NCBI RefSeq assembly: GCF_002205675.1 | Contig: NZ_NISK01000002.1 | Location: 186,001 to 250,000 of the forward strand | Origin: Sphingopyxis bauzanensis | GTDB taxonomy: Bacteria; Pseudomonadota; Alphaproteobacteria; Sphingomonadales; Sphingomonadaceae | Length of the DNA stretch: 64,000 nucleotides | Direction: 5' to 3' | Shown: positions 1-11,183 of the stretch, in pieces | Position numbering within the stretch: position 1 is the first letter of the stretch | Layout of the letters: each line of letters begins with the position of its first letter | Notes under the pieces: model-generated | Database searches by the model: none | Told to the model about the DNA's origin: nothing | Seen by the model: only the letters and a program-made list of their open reading frames with translations | Translations under genes and position numbers: made by a program

Positions 1-906
1 GCGCTCGTGCGCGGCGATGTCTATCACAGCGACGAAAACCTGCTTACCCCGATCCCTGGTTATCGCGGCAAATCGGGCTGGCAGGGGCGCGGCATCGCCG
101 CGGTCGCCGCCGACATGCGCTGGCCTTTTGTCGGTGAATTTGCGGGTGGCACCCAGACGTTAACCCCGCGCGTCCAGATCGTCGCCACCCCGCCGCTCAA
201 GAACCTCGACATTCCGAACGAAGATTCGCGCGCCTTTGATCTGGAAGACAGCAACCTGTTCGCGATCAACCGCTTCAACGGATACGACCGGTTCGAGGAT
301 GGCGCGCGCATCACTTACGGCGTCGAATGGAATTACAGCCGCCCCGGCTTCAATATCAGCAGCAGCGTCGGCCAAAGCTATCGCCTGTCGGACAAGCCGA
401 GCCTGTTTCCCGACGGCACCGGGCTCACCGACCGCACGTCGGACATCGTCGGGCGGACGACGATCGCCTACCGCGACTTCCTGCGCCTGACCCACCGCTA
501 CCGGCTCGACAAGGATGATTTCGCGATCCGCCGTAACGAGTTTGACGCGACGATCGGTAGCCGCTCGACCTATGCCGTGCTCGGCTATTCACGGCTCAAC
601 CGCGACATCCTGCTGCTTGGCGAAGACTTGCAGGACCGCGAGGAAGTGCGCGTCGGCGGGCGGGTGAAGGTGGCGCAATATTGGTCGGTCTTCGGCTCGG
701 CGATTGTCGACCTGACCAAACAGCGGGATGACCCCTTGAGCACCGCCGACGGTTTCGAACCGATTCGTCACCGCCTGGGGGTTGCCTATGACGACGACTG
801 CCTGTCGATCGCGCTGACCTGGCGCCGCGATTATGCCGACACTGGCGATGCGCGTCGCGGCAACAGTTTCTCGTTCCGCGTCGCCTTTCGCAACCTGGGG
901 TTCTGA
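1..906 (+). CDS. lptD: LPS-assembly outer-membrane protein LptD, C-terminal part
   Basis: The frame is open from base 1, so the gene starts before the window; about 301 residues remain. LptD is the outer-membrane beta-barrel that, with the lipoprotein LptE, inserts lipopolysaccharide into the outer leaflet. The visible part is the C-terminal barrel, with alternating beta-strand composition, many R/Y/F/D residues and a final strand ending in phenylalanine (FRVAFRNLGF), as outer-membrane proteins do. surA follows after 134 bases, the usual alphaproteobacterial lptD-surA-pdxA-rsmA order, which supports the call. The N-terminal LptA-like domain and the conserved cysteines lie outside the window. 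Confidence 0.9.
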   Translation, partial: ALVRGDVYHSDENLLTPIPGYRGKSGWQGRGIAAVAADMRWPFVGEFAGGTQTLTPRVQIVATPPLKNLDIPNEDSRAFDLEDSNLFAINRFNGYDRFEDGARITYGVEWNYSRPGFNISSSVGQSYRLSDKPSLFPDGTGLTDRTSDIVGRTTIAYRDFLRLTHRYRLDKDDFAIRRNEFDATIGSRSTYAVLGYSRLNRDILLLGEDLQDREEVRVGGRVKVAQYWSVFGSAIVDLTKQRDDPLSTADGFEPIRHRLGVAYDDDCLSIALTWRRDYADTGDARRGNSFSFRVAFRNLGF

Positions 907-1040
907 ACGCGTCGCTCAGCCTAGGTTCAGCGTCGCTTCGCTACCGGCAGACTTCAAACAGGTCTGGATGGTGGATTGCACTGGACCATCGGGCGTCTCC
1001 GCTGATACGGAGCGTCCGGACCTTCTCGAATAGGGTAAAG

Positions 1041-2381
1041 ATGACCAAATTTTCGACCATGATTGGCCTGATCGCCGTGACCGCCGCCGGAATGACGCCT
1101 GTGCTGGCGCAGACTGTCGGCGACGACGAAGTTCCGACGACCAGCCTCAACATTCCGGGCAATGTTCAGATTTTCGGCGATGCCAACAGGAATGTCTATC
1201 GCCCGTCGGCGACCGTAAACGGCGAGATCATCACCGCGACCGATATCGAGCAGCGGATGGCGCTGATCCGTATCGCCAACAACGATGTCGCCCTGCCGCC
1301 CGAAGAACTGCAGCGGCTGCGGCAGCAGGTTTTCAGCAACCTGATCGACGAAAAGTTGCAGATTCAAGAGGCTAAGGCCGCCGACATCACGATCGACGAG
1401 AATGTCGTCAACGACCAGTTCGCACGGCTCGCGCTTCGCTTCAAGCAGACGCCCGAACAGTTTACGACCTATCTTGCCAGCAAAGGCTCGTCTGCGGCGG
1501 CGGTCAAGCAACAGATCCGTGGCGAATTCGCCTGGGATCGCCTGCTGTCGCGCAACATTCAGTCGACAACCAATGTATCGACCGACGAAGTGGAGTCGGT
1601 GGTCCAGCGGATGAACGATTCCAAGGGTCAGGATGAGTTTCATCTTGGTGAAATCTATCTGTCGGCGCCCCCCGAAAATGTCACTGCGGTCACCGAAAAC
1701 GCGCAAAAAATCATTCAGTCGTTGCAGGCGGGGGGCAGCTTCGCCGCCTATGCTCGCCAGTTCTCGGAAGCATCGACCGCGGTCGTCGGTGGCGACCTGG
1801 GCTGGGTGAAGGCTGGCCAGTTACCGGCATCGATGGCCGAGGCGGCAATGACGATGCAGCCGGGCCAGTTGGTCGGGCCGATCCAGGTTCCCGGCGGCGT
1901 GTCGATCATGCTGATGATCGACCGGCGCCAGGTGCTGACCGCCGACCCGCGCGATGCGGTGCTCAGCCTCAAGCAGATCTCGCTCGATTTCCCGGCCGGG
2001 ACGACGCAGGCGCGGGCATCCGAGCTTGCCGGTCAATTCGCCGAAGCGACGCGCAATATCGCAGGTTGCGGGGGCGCCGATGCGGTTGCGGCGCAGCTTG
2101 GCGCCAATGTGGTCTCGCGTGACAATATCGAAATGCGGGCGTTGCCCGCACCGCTGCAAAATACGTTGACCAGTTTGCAGATCGGCCAAACCACCCAGCC
2201 CTTTGGCGCGGCGAACGAGGGCGTCAGCGTTTTGGTGCTTTGCGGTCGCGACATGCCACAGACCGCGACCGCGCCGAACCTTGAGCAGATCGAGGCGCGC
2301 CTGCTCGAAGAAAAGGTCAACAAGCGGGCTCAGCGTTATTTGCGCGATCTCCGCCGGGATGCCGTGATCGAATATAGCTAA
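1041..2381 (+). CDS. surA: Periplasmic chaperone / peptidyl-prolyl isomerase SurA
   Basis: 446 residues. Residues 1-23 form a Sec signal peptide ending in VLAQ. An N-terminal SurA chaperone domain follows (about 50-180). A parvulin-type PPIase domain covers about 195-300, with GGSFAAYARQFSE and GGDLGWV as the usual parvulin landmarks. A second, diverged parvulin-like repeat covers about 305-410. SurA escorts unfolded outer-membrane proteins, including LptD, through the periplasm, which fits its position beside lptD. The ATG at 1041 is chosen because the signal peptide starts there. The stop codon shares one base with the pdxA start (TAATG), so the two are translationally coupled. Confidence 0.94.
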   Translation: MTKFSTMIGLIAVTAAGMTPVLAQTVGDDEVPTTSLNIPGNVQIFGDANRNVYRPSATVNGEIITATDIEQRMALIRIANNDVALPPEELQRLRQQVFSNLIDEKLQIQEAKAADITIDENVVNDQFARLALRFKQTPEQFTTYLASKGSSAAAVKQQIRGEFAWDRLLSRNIQSTTNVSTDEVESVVQRMNDSKGQDEFHLGEIYLSAPPENVTAVTENAQKIIQSLQAGGSFAAYARQFSEASTAVVGGDLGWVKAGQLPASMAEAAMTMQPGQLVGPIQVPGGVSIMLMIDRRQVLTADPRDAVLSLKQISLDFPAGTTQARASELAGQFAEATRNIAGCGGADAVAAQLGANVVSRDNIEMRALPAPLQNTLTSLQIGQTTQPFGAANEGVSVLVLCGRDMPQTATAPNLEQIEARLLEEKVNKRAQRYLRDLRRDAVIEYS

Positions 2382-3400
2382 TGCCGTATCCCGAACTTCG
2401 ACAGCCGGTAGCGGTCACCATGGGTGACCCGGCCGGCGTCGGACCCGAAGTCACCGCGCGGGCCTGGGCGGCGCGCCGCGAAAACCACCTGCCCCCCTTC
2501 GTCGCGATCGGTGACGCCGCGGCGATCGCCGCAGTTTGGGATGGCCCGATCGCCCGGGTCGGTGACATGGATGAGGTCCAGCGGACGTTCAACGATGCCC
2601 TGCCCGTCTGGCATCTGGAAGACAGCGGGCCGCTGACGCCTGGCATACCTACCGCGGCGGGCGCAACCTGCGCGCTCCATGCGCTCGAAACCGGCATCGG
2701 GCTGACCCGCAACCAGGCGAGTTCGGCGCTGGTCACCGGATCGGTGTCGAAATTCGCGCTGCACAGCATTGGTTATACCCATCCGGGCCAGACCGAGTTC
2801 ATCGCCGAACGCTGCGGCGTGACCGCGACCAACGCCGTCATGATGCTCGCGGGGCCCTCGCTCCGCGTCGTTCCGCTCACCGTCCATATTCCGCTGATCG
2901 AAGTCTCAGGGCGGCTGACGGTCGAGCTGATCGTGGCCAAAGCGCGGATCGTCGTGCGCGGGCTGAAACGCGATTTCGGCATCGAACACCCGCGCATCGC
3001 GCTGGCGGGCCTGAACCCCCATGCCGGCGAAAGCGGCCAGCTTGGCGACGAAGAAGAGCAGATCATGGTGCCCGCGGTCGCCCAGCTCGCCGAGGAGGGC
3101 ATCATCGTCGATGGCCCGCTCGCCGCCGACAGCCTGTTCGCGCCCGCCGTCCGCGCGCGTTATGACGCGCTACTCTGCGCCTATCACGATCAGGCCCTGA
3201 CCCCGTTCAAGGCGCTGCATTTCCACGACGGGGTCAATCTGACCCTCGGCCTGCCGATCATCCGCACCTCGCCCGACCATGGCACCGCGTTCAACATCGC
3301 CGGTAGCGGGGTAGCCGACCCCGGTCCGACTATCGCGGCAATCGCAATGGCCGCCCAGCTGGCGATGGCGCGCGAGCGCCGCTGCGCGTCAGCGAAGTGA
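2381..3400 (+). CDS. pdxA: 4-hydroxythreonine-4-phosphate dehydrogenase PdxA
   Basis: 339 residues, normal family length. PdxA oxidises 4-phosphohydroxy-L-threonine with NAD in the DXP-dependent pyridoxal phosphate pathway. Landmarks are the N-terminal VTMGDPAGVGPE, the metal-binding histidine in YTHPGQTEF (near residue 131), the second in AYHDQALTPFK (near 269), and GTAFNIAG near the C-terminus. It starts on the last base of the surA stop codon, and its own TGA overlaps the GTG start of rsmA, so surA-pdxA-rsmA is one coupled operon. Confidence 0.96.
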   Translation: MPYPELRQPVAVTMGDPAGVGPEVTARAWAARRENHLPPFVAIGDAAAIAAVWDGPIARVGDMDEVQRTFNDALPVWHLEDSGPLTPGIPTAAGATCALHALETGIGLTRNQASSALVTGSVSKFALHSIGYTHPGQTEFIAERCGVTATNAVMMLAGPSLRVVPLTVHIPLIEVSGRLTVELIVAKARIVVRGLKRDFGIEHPRIALAGLNPHAGESGQLGDEEEQIMVPAVAQLAEEGIIVDGPLAADSLFAPAVRARYDALLCAYHDQALTPFKALHFHDGVNLTLGLPIIRTSPDHGTAFNIAGSGVADPGPTIAAIAMAAQLAMARERRCASAK

Positions 3401-4236
3401 CGGCGCGGGCCGCTCCGCATCTGCCGCCGCTGCGCGAGACGGTTCGCGCGCATGGCTTGCAGGCGAGCAAGGCGCTGGGCCAGAATTTTCTGTTCGACGA
3501 ACAATTGCTCGATCGCATCGCTGCAGTTCCGGGCGATCTGAACGGCGCCACGGTGTTCGAGGTCGGCCCCGGCCCCGGCGGACTGACCCGGGCGCTCCTC
3601 CGCGCCGGGGCAAAGGTGATCGCGGTCGAACGCGACGACCGCTGCCTGCCGCTGCTCGGCGAGCTCAGCGAAGCGTTTCCGGGCCAGCTGACGGTGATCG
3701 CCGACGACGCGATGGCAGTCGACGTCGATGCGCTGACCGGCGGGGCGCCCTATCATATCGTCGCCAATCTGCCGTACAATGTCGGCACCGCCCTGTTCAC
3801 GCGCTGGCTGGAGCCGGCGGGTTGGCCGCCGCGCTGGTTATCGCTGACATTGATGTTCCAGCAGGAAGTCGCCGAACGCATTGTCGCGCCGGTCGGAAGT
3901 AACGCCTATGGGCGGCTCGCGGTGCTGGCGCAGTGGCGATCGACCGCGAAGATCGCCATGAAAGTCCACCGCTCAGCCTTCACCCCGCCGCCCAAGGTGA
4001 TGTCGGCGATTGTCCATGTCGTACCGGCCGAGCAACCCGACGGCGTCAATCCGAAATTGCTGTCGAAACTGACCGAGAAGGGGTTCGGGCAGCGGCGCAA
4101 GATGCTGCGCCAGAGCCTGAAGGGCTTGGAAGGCGCGGTTGCCGCGGCGGAGGTGCTCGGCATCGACCCGACGCGCAGAGCCGAGACGGTCAGTGTTGCG
4201 GAATGGACAGCGTTGGCGCGGGCGCTGGGGCAATAG
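3397..4236 (+). CDS. rsmA: 16S rRNA (adenine1518/1519-N6) dimethyltransferase RsmA (KsgA)
   Basis: 279 residues. The enzyme dimethylates two adjacent adenines in the 3'-terminal helix of 16S rRNA, using S-adenosylmethionine, during late 30S assembly. Visible landmarks: LGQNFLFDEQLLDRI at the N-terminus, the SAM-binding motif I EVGPGPGGLT, the acidic loop with VERDDR, and the catalytic NLPYNVGT motif. The C-terminal helical domain has GFGQRRKMLRQ. The start is a GTG at 3397 that overlaps the pdxA stop (GTGA), and no better start lies downstream before LGQNF. It is convergent with the TPR gene at 4276. Confidence 0.96.
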   Translation: MTARAAPHLPPLRETVRAHGLQASKALGQNFLFDEQLLDRIAAVPGDLNGATVFEVGPGPGGLTRALLRAGAKVIAVERDDRCLPLLGELSEAFPGQLTVIADDAMAVDVDALTGGAPYHIVANLPYNVGTALFTRWLEPAGWPPRWLSLTLMFQQEVAERIVAPVGSNAYGRLAVLAQWRSTAKIAMKVHRSAFTPPPKVMSAIVHVVPAEQPDGVNPKLLSKLTEKGFGQRRKMLRQSLKGLEGAVAAAEVLGIDPTRRAETVSVAEWTALARALGQ

Positions 4237-4275
4237 CGGGCCAACAGTCGGCCCTGCCTTCGCGGGGGGCGACGG

Positions 4276-4803
4276 TCAATTCTTGCTCGTCGTACCCACC
4301 GTCGCGACGACCGGCTTCGGCACCAAAGCCTCCGCAGCGACGACGCGCTTCGACGCGCTCGATGAGATCGTTTTTTCCAGCGCCGCCACTTGTGGGCATT
4401 TGTCGCTGCAAACCCGCTGCGCTTCGGCGAGTTTCTGACGCGCCAGTTCCAGCGCGCCCTTGTCGGCCAAAGCTTCGCCCTGCCCGGTCAGCGCGACGAT
4501 GTCGTTGGGTTCGAGCACAAGGGCTTCACGATAGAGGCCGATCGCCTTGCCCGGCAGACCCTGTGCGCGCGCGACCTGCGCCAGCGCGATGATCGCCGAA
4601 CGGTTGCGCGGGTCGGCGGTGAGCGACGACTCATAGAAGTCGACCGCAAGGTTCAGATCGCCGGCTTCCTGCGCCGCTTGGCCTTGCTGCTGAAGCGCGA
4701 TCGAGCGCGGGAAAATGTCGTTATCGGCGCGCTGGGCATCCGATGCCGTGGGCAGGCTGGCAAGGATCAAACCCGCAGATAGAGCCAGAAAACTGACGCG
4801 CAT
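4276..4803 (-). CDS. Exported tetratricopeptide-repeat protein
   Basis: 175 residues from the ATG at 4803. That ATG is preferred over the one at 4824 because GGGAG lies six bases upstream and the product then begins directly with a signal peptide (MRVSFLALSAG, with a predicted cut after SDA). The mature part holds about three TPR-like helix pairs (QAAQEAGDLNLAVDFYESSL, then ARAQGLPGKAIGLYREAL, then ADKGALELARQKLAEAQ). A tail with two cysteines spaced VCSDKC follows, then a Ser/Thr/Lys-rich end. A periplasmic scaffold role is inferred; no partner is evident. It lies 31 bases downstream of rsmB on the same strand. Confidence 0.8.
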   Translation of the reverse strand: MRVSFLALSAGLILASLPTASDAQRADNDIFPRSIALQQQGQAAQEAGDLNLAVDFYESSLTADPRNRSAIIALAQVARAQGLPGKAIGLYREALVLEPNDIVALTGQGEALADKGALELARQKLAEAQRVCSDKCPQVAALEKTISSSASKRVVAAEALVPKPVVATVGTTSKN

Positions 4804-4834
4804 CGCATTCTCCCATCGCTTCATTGCAGGGATG

Positions 4835-6025
4835 CTAACATGGCGCTGTCAGTCGTGCGAGGAAAAATCCGTCGCATCCGTCGTGCTTTGGGGTGAGCAG
4901 AAAACCACGGCCCGCGGCGCGGCCAATGCCGCCTGGCAAATAGCCGGTATCGGCGGTCCAGCCGCGATGACGGGTCAGAAAATCATCCACTTGTGCGCGC
5001 CCCTCGCGAGCGATGATCGAGCAGACAGCATAGAGGAGTTTGCCGCCCGGCGCCAGCAGCGCCGCGCCGATGTCCATCAGTTTCGCCTGATCGGCGACAT
5101 GGCGGTCGAGCCGCGCCGGGGTCGAGCGCCAGCGCAGTTCGGGGCTGCGCCGCCAGGTGCCGCTGCCCGAACAGGGGGCATCGACGATGACGTGGTCGGC
5201 CTTGCCCATCTGGTCGGCGAGCATCGCGCGTTCCTGTCCTGGGTTGAGCAGCAGCGTTTCGATGCTGGTCGCGCCCGCGCGGTGCGCGCGCGGCGCCAGT
5301 TGTTGCAGCCGTGCGCGGTTGGTGTCGCAGGCGAGAATTGTGGCTTCGTCATTGGTTGCCGAAGCGATGGCGAGCGTCTTGCCGCCGGCGCCCGCGCACA
5401 GATCGATGACCACCTGCCCGGCGTCGGCGGCGAGCGCGGCGGCGGCAAATTGACTCGCCGCATCCTGCACCTCGAATTGCCCCTCGGCATAGGCCGGGTT
5501 CTGGACCGCGGCGGTTTCGCCCGGCAGGCGCCAGCCGTCGGTGAGGCCGTTGATCGCTTCGCCGTCGGGGAAAATCATCGCCAGCTCATCGCGGCTCGAG
5601 CGCAGGCGGTTGGCGCGCAGGTCGAGCGGGGCGCGGGCGAGCATCGCGGCGTGCTCCGCCTTGGTGACCAGCGGGTCGAACAATTTTATCAGCGCGGGGG
5701 TGGCGAGCCCGGTTTCGGCGCGCGGATCGTCGGCGGTGATCGCGGCGGGGCCATAGGAAGCACCGTCGAACAGCGCGGCGAGCTGCGCGTCGCTATCAGC
5801 GAGCGCGAGCATCGCGGCGCGGCCCGACGCGGGCACCGAACGCACGCGGCGGATCGTATCATAGACGAGACCGCGGATCGCGCGGCGGTCCTTCGAGCCG
5901 GCATAGCGGCGGGCGCGCATCGCCTCGGCAAAGATCGCATCGGCGGGAGCGCCGCCATCGCGCGCTGAGGCGGCGATGACGTCGAGGATCTCGATCGCGG
6001 TTTGAACGCGGGCAGCGGGGGTCAT
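4835..6025 (-). CDS. rsmB: RsmB-type 16S rRNA (cytosine-C5) methyltransferase
   Basis: 396 residues. An N-terminal NusB-like RNA-binding domain (about 1-130) is followed by a class I SAM methyltransferase. Landmarks are the SAM motif DLCAGAGGKTLAIA, motif IV DAPCSGSGTWRRSPE, in which the Pro-Cys cysteine releases product, and the motif VI cysteine in YAVCSI, which is the catalytic nucleophile in this family. It methylates a 16S rRNA cytosine (C967 in E. coli). It is oriented against rsmA and is followed by the TPR gene. A palindromic repeat lies between its start and guaB. Confidence 0.9.
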   Translation of the reverse strand: MTPAARVQTAIEILDVIAASARDGGAPADAIFAEAMRARRYAGSKDRRAIRGLVYDTIRRVRSVPASGRAAMLALADSDAQLAALFDGASYGPAAITADDPRAETGLATPALIKLFDPLVTKAEHAAMLARAPLDLRANRLRSSRDELAMIFPDGEAINGLTDGWRLPGETAAVQNPAYAEGQFEVQDAASQFAAAALAADAGQVVIDLCAGAGGKTLAIASATNDEATILACDTNRARLQQLAPRAHRAGATSIETLLLNPGQERAMLADQMGKADHVIVDAPCSGSGTWRRSPELRWRSTPARLDRHVADQAKLMDIGAALLAPGGKLLYAVCSIIAREGRAQVDDFLTRHRGWTADTGYLPGGIGRAAGRGFLLTPKHDGCDGFFLARLTAPC

Positions 6026-6044
6026 GGATTCAGCCTTTCTTCCC

Positions 6045-6127
6045 CGTCATTGCGAGGAGCGAAGCGACGAAGCGTTCCAGGGCAGTGGATAGCCGCTCTA
6101 GATTGCTTCGCTATGCTTGCAATGACG
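6045..6127. repeat. REP-like palindromic intergenic repeat
   Basis: The ends are inverted copies: CGTCATTGCGAG... at 6045 and ...GCTTGCAATGACG ending at 6127. Inside there is a second inverted pair built on GAAGCGA/GCTTCGC. The whole 83-base unit can fold into one long hairpin. It fills the gap between guaB (3' end) and rsmB (5' end). Elements with these ends recur in sphingomonad intergenic regions (from memory); only this copy is seen in the window. Confidence 0.75.
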
Positions 6128-6137
6128 ACTGGGCAGA

Positions 6138-8668
<2,531 letters not shown>

Positions 8669-8727
8669 GCCATTCCTTGCTCTGCCGCCGCCCTACCCCA
8701 GCGACCCGACATCGACAAGGCAAGGTC

Positions 8728-8761
8728 GGGAGAGGGAGCGGTGCCCGCGCTCCCTCTTCCC
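8728..8761 (-). terminator. Hairpin downstream of the TonB receptor gene
   Basis: An inverted repeat (GGGAGAGGGAGCG paired with CGCTCCCTCTTCCC, one bulged base, loop of about seven bases) lies just past the receptor stop codon and before the regulator gene. It can form a stable GC-rich stem. There is no U-run, so intrinsic termination is uncertain; mRNA 3'-end stabilisation is an alternative. Confidence 0.5.
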
Positions 8762-8774
8762 TGGGGAGAGGCCG

Positions 8775-11063
8775 CTAGAAGCGCCCCGTCAATTGCACCG
8801 CAATTGTCCGCGGGCGATCGACGATGCCGTTATACGCGTTGCCGGCGTTGCGCGTGATCGTCGTTGCCAGCGGCATCGAGCTGGCGGTTTGCAGAATGCG
8901 CTGGTTGGTCAGGTTGCGCCCGATCAGCGCCACTTCCCAGCGATTGTCGATCTGCCCCAGCGCCAGCCTGGCCCCCAGCTTGACATAGCCGTCCTGATGC
9001 GTGCGCGGATCAAGGTTCGCCGACGCGATATAGGAGGAGGAGAAGTCGGCGTTGAGGTTGAACGCCACCTTCATGTCGCTGCTGATCGGGGTCGTATAAT
9101 CGAGGTTGAGGTTGCCCGACCATTTCGGCGACAGCGCGTTGCGCAGCCCGGTATAGTCGCAAAATCCTCCCGGCCCCGGGACTTGCAGATAATAGCATTG
9201 GCCCGATGTGAAGTTGGTGAATTTGAAATCGAGATAGGCAACCGCACCGCTGATCGTCAGTCCGTCGGCGATCGCAGCGCGGAAGTCGGCCTCGACTCCC
9301 TGCGTGCGCGCGCCCGCAGCGTTGGCGACGTTGAAGTTCAGCGTGCCGTCGAAGATGTTGACCTGCAGATCCTTGTAGGTGGTGCGATAGAGCGACAGGT
9401 TGAAGGCGACATTGCGCCCCTTGTATTTCAGCCCCGCTTCGAAATTGTCGGCGTTTTCATCTTCGAACTCGAAAGCGCCGGGCTTTGCGACGGTGGTCGA
9501 GCCCGGCAATGAATTCGAGCGGATGTCGAAACCGCCCGCCTTGGTGCCGCGCGCGAACGAGGCATAGAGCATCAGCTCGTCGGTGGCGTCGAACTGGACG
9601 TTGACCATCGGGTTGAAGCTGTCTTCGCTGAGCTTGCCCGATATGCTGTGGGCTTCGATATTGAGCGCGCGGAAGGTTCCGGCGACGACAAGCGGGTTGA
9701 AGGTGTTGAGCGGGCCCTGGACGATCCGCAGATCGCGGCTGCCGCTTTTCTTCTCATGGTTGAAGCGCGCCCCAGCCGTAATCCTGAACCGCTCGCTCAG
9801 CGCCAGCTCGCCCTGCGCGAACACGGAAATCAGGTCCGATTTCTGCGAATAGACGCGATCATTGCGGGTATCGCCGAGCGCGTTGAACGGCGGCCCCAGG
9901 GCCAGGAAGGTCGAGTTGAACAAGACTTGATCGTCAACATCGAGCTTGGCGTGCTGATAATAGGCACCGGCGATATAGTTGAACGCCTCACCGCCCGGTG
10001 ACGCCAGCCGCAGCTCCTGCGAATATTGCCGGTAGTCTTCCTGCAAATTGGTCCCGTCGAGAAAGCTGATGCCCGAGAAATCGACATCGACAATCTCACG
10101 TGTCTTGTAATCGAGCAGCGAGGTGACCGACGTCAGCGTATGCTCGCCGATCTCCAGATCGGCGTTGAGCGTCGCGCCGAACACCTTGTTGCGGCTTTCA
10201 TAGCCATTGTCCTCGCGGACATAATCGGGGTCGGTGCTGACAAAGAACGGACCCTGGAAGACCGTATTGTAATTGCCGACCGCCCCGAACACGTCGCGCG
10301 GCTGACCCTTCATTTCGAAGTCGGCATATTCGAGCTTGAGCTCGGCCGCAAAAGGTCCGCCGCGATCGAACTCGAGCTTGCCGCGGAAATATTTCTCGTC
10401 GACGTTCGGCTCGTCGCGGTCGAGCTTCGCGTTGTAGAAATAGCCATCCATCTTGCGATAATAGCCGACGACCCGCGCCTCTACGCCTTCGCTCAGCGGA
10501 CCGGACAACACGCCGGTCAGCTGCAATTCCTTGTGGTTGAATTCATAGAGGCCGCTCACCGACCCTTCGAACTCGTCGGTCGGGCTGCGCGTCGTGATGT
10601 TGACCGCGCCCGCAATCGCATTCTTTCCGAACAGCGTCGGCTGCGGCCCACGTAGCACCTCGACGCGTTCCATGTCGACGAGCGGCAGGCGCGACAGCTG
10701 GTCGCGGCCATAATAGACGCCGTCGACGAACATCGCGACCGACTGTTCGAAGCCCTTGTTGTCGCCCGACGCGATGCCGCGGATCGCGATGCGGTTGGCA
10801 ATCGCGGTCTGGGTGATTTTCAGGTTGGGGACCGACGAGGAGATTTGTTCGAGGTTGGTCTGGCCATAGTTTTCGACCTGCTTGCCGCTGATCGCCGAAA
10901 TCGAGATCGGCACGTCCGACAGCCCTTCGGCGCGTTTCTGCGCGGTAACGATGATTTCCTCGAGCCCGCCCTGATCGTCAGCCGGGGCCGCGTCCTGCGC
11001 AAAAGCCATACCGGGGCTCGCGAGCGCCGATGCAGCGAGCAGCGCAACAAAATAGCTCTTCAT
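8775..11063 (-). CDS. TonB-dependent outer-membrane receptor
   Basis: 762 residues from the ATG at 11063, which has a strong GGGAGG site nine bases upstream. A signal peptide (1 to about 23, ending GMAFAQ) is followed by a TonB box (EEIIVTAQKR) and a plug domain (about 45-165 with VPNLKITQ, IRGIASGD and VEVLRGPQPTLFGKNAIAGAVNI). A 22-strand barrel then ends ...TIAVQLTGRF, with the terminal phenylalanine that the BAM machinery recognises. It is transcribed divergently from the dioxygenase/thiolase operon across 120 bases that contain a palindrome. The substrate is unknown; the neighbours suggest a hydrophobic compound rather than a siderophore. Confidence 0.92.
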   Translation of the reverse strand: MKSYFVALLAASALASPGMAFAQDAAPADDQGGLEEIIVTAQKRAEGLSDVPISISAISGKQVENYGQTNLEQISSSVPNLKITQTAIANRIAIRGIASGDNKGFEQSVAMFVDGVYYGRDQLSRLPLVDMERVEVLRGPQPTLFGKNAIAGAVNITTRSPTDEFEGSVSGLYEFNHKELQLTGVLSGPLSEGVEARVVGYYRKMDGYFYNAKLDRDEPNVDEKYFRGKLEFDRGGPFAAELKLEYADFEMKGQPRDVFGAVGNYNTVFQGPFFVSTDPDYVREDNGYESRNKVFGATLNADLEIGEHTLTSVTSLLDYKTREIVDVDFSGISFLDGTNLQEDYRQYSQELRLASPGGEAFNYIAGAYYQHAKLDVDDQVLFNSTFLALGPPFNALGDTRNDRVYSQKSDLISVFAQGELALSERFRITAGARFNHEKKSGSRDLRIVQGPLNTFNPLVVAGTFRALNIEAHSISGKLSEDSFNPMVNVQFDATDELMLYASFARGTKAGGFDIRSNSLPGSTTVAKPGAFEFEDENADNFEAGLKYKGRNVAFNLSLYRTTYKDLQVNIFDGTLNFNVANAAGARTQGVEADFRAAIADGLTISGAVAYLDFKFTNFTSGQCYYLQVPGPGGFCDYTGLRNALSPKWSGNLNLDYTTPISSDMKVAFNLNADFSSSYIASANLDPRTHQDGYVKLGARLALGQIDNRWEVALIGRNLTNQRILQTASSMPLATTITRNAGNAYNGIVDRPRTIAVQLTGRF

Positions 11064-11130
11064 AAGGATCCTCCCACGCATCATCGTCTTGGCGACCACC
11101 GCCCGCGATGTTTTTCTTGCCTTGCGACTC

Positions 11131-11153
11131 ATAACGGCTTTAAGTATCGTTAT
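11131..11153. promoter_or_regulatory. 23-bp imperfect palindrome, candidate operator
   Basis: ATAACG and CGTTAT form perfect 6-bp arms around an 11-base AT-rich core, in the divergent gap between the TonB receptor (start 11063) and the nitronate-monooxygenase-like gene (start 11184). The position suits a regulator controlling both directions. The nearby tandem HxlR protein is the obvious candidate to bind it; this is inference only. Confidence 0.45.
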
Positions 11154-11183
11154 GCAAGTCAGATAATTTGAGAGAGGATAACG

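Noticed and set aside
4715-5968. 417-residue plus-strand frame opposite rsmB
   Set aside because: Antisense of a confident gene; composition only.
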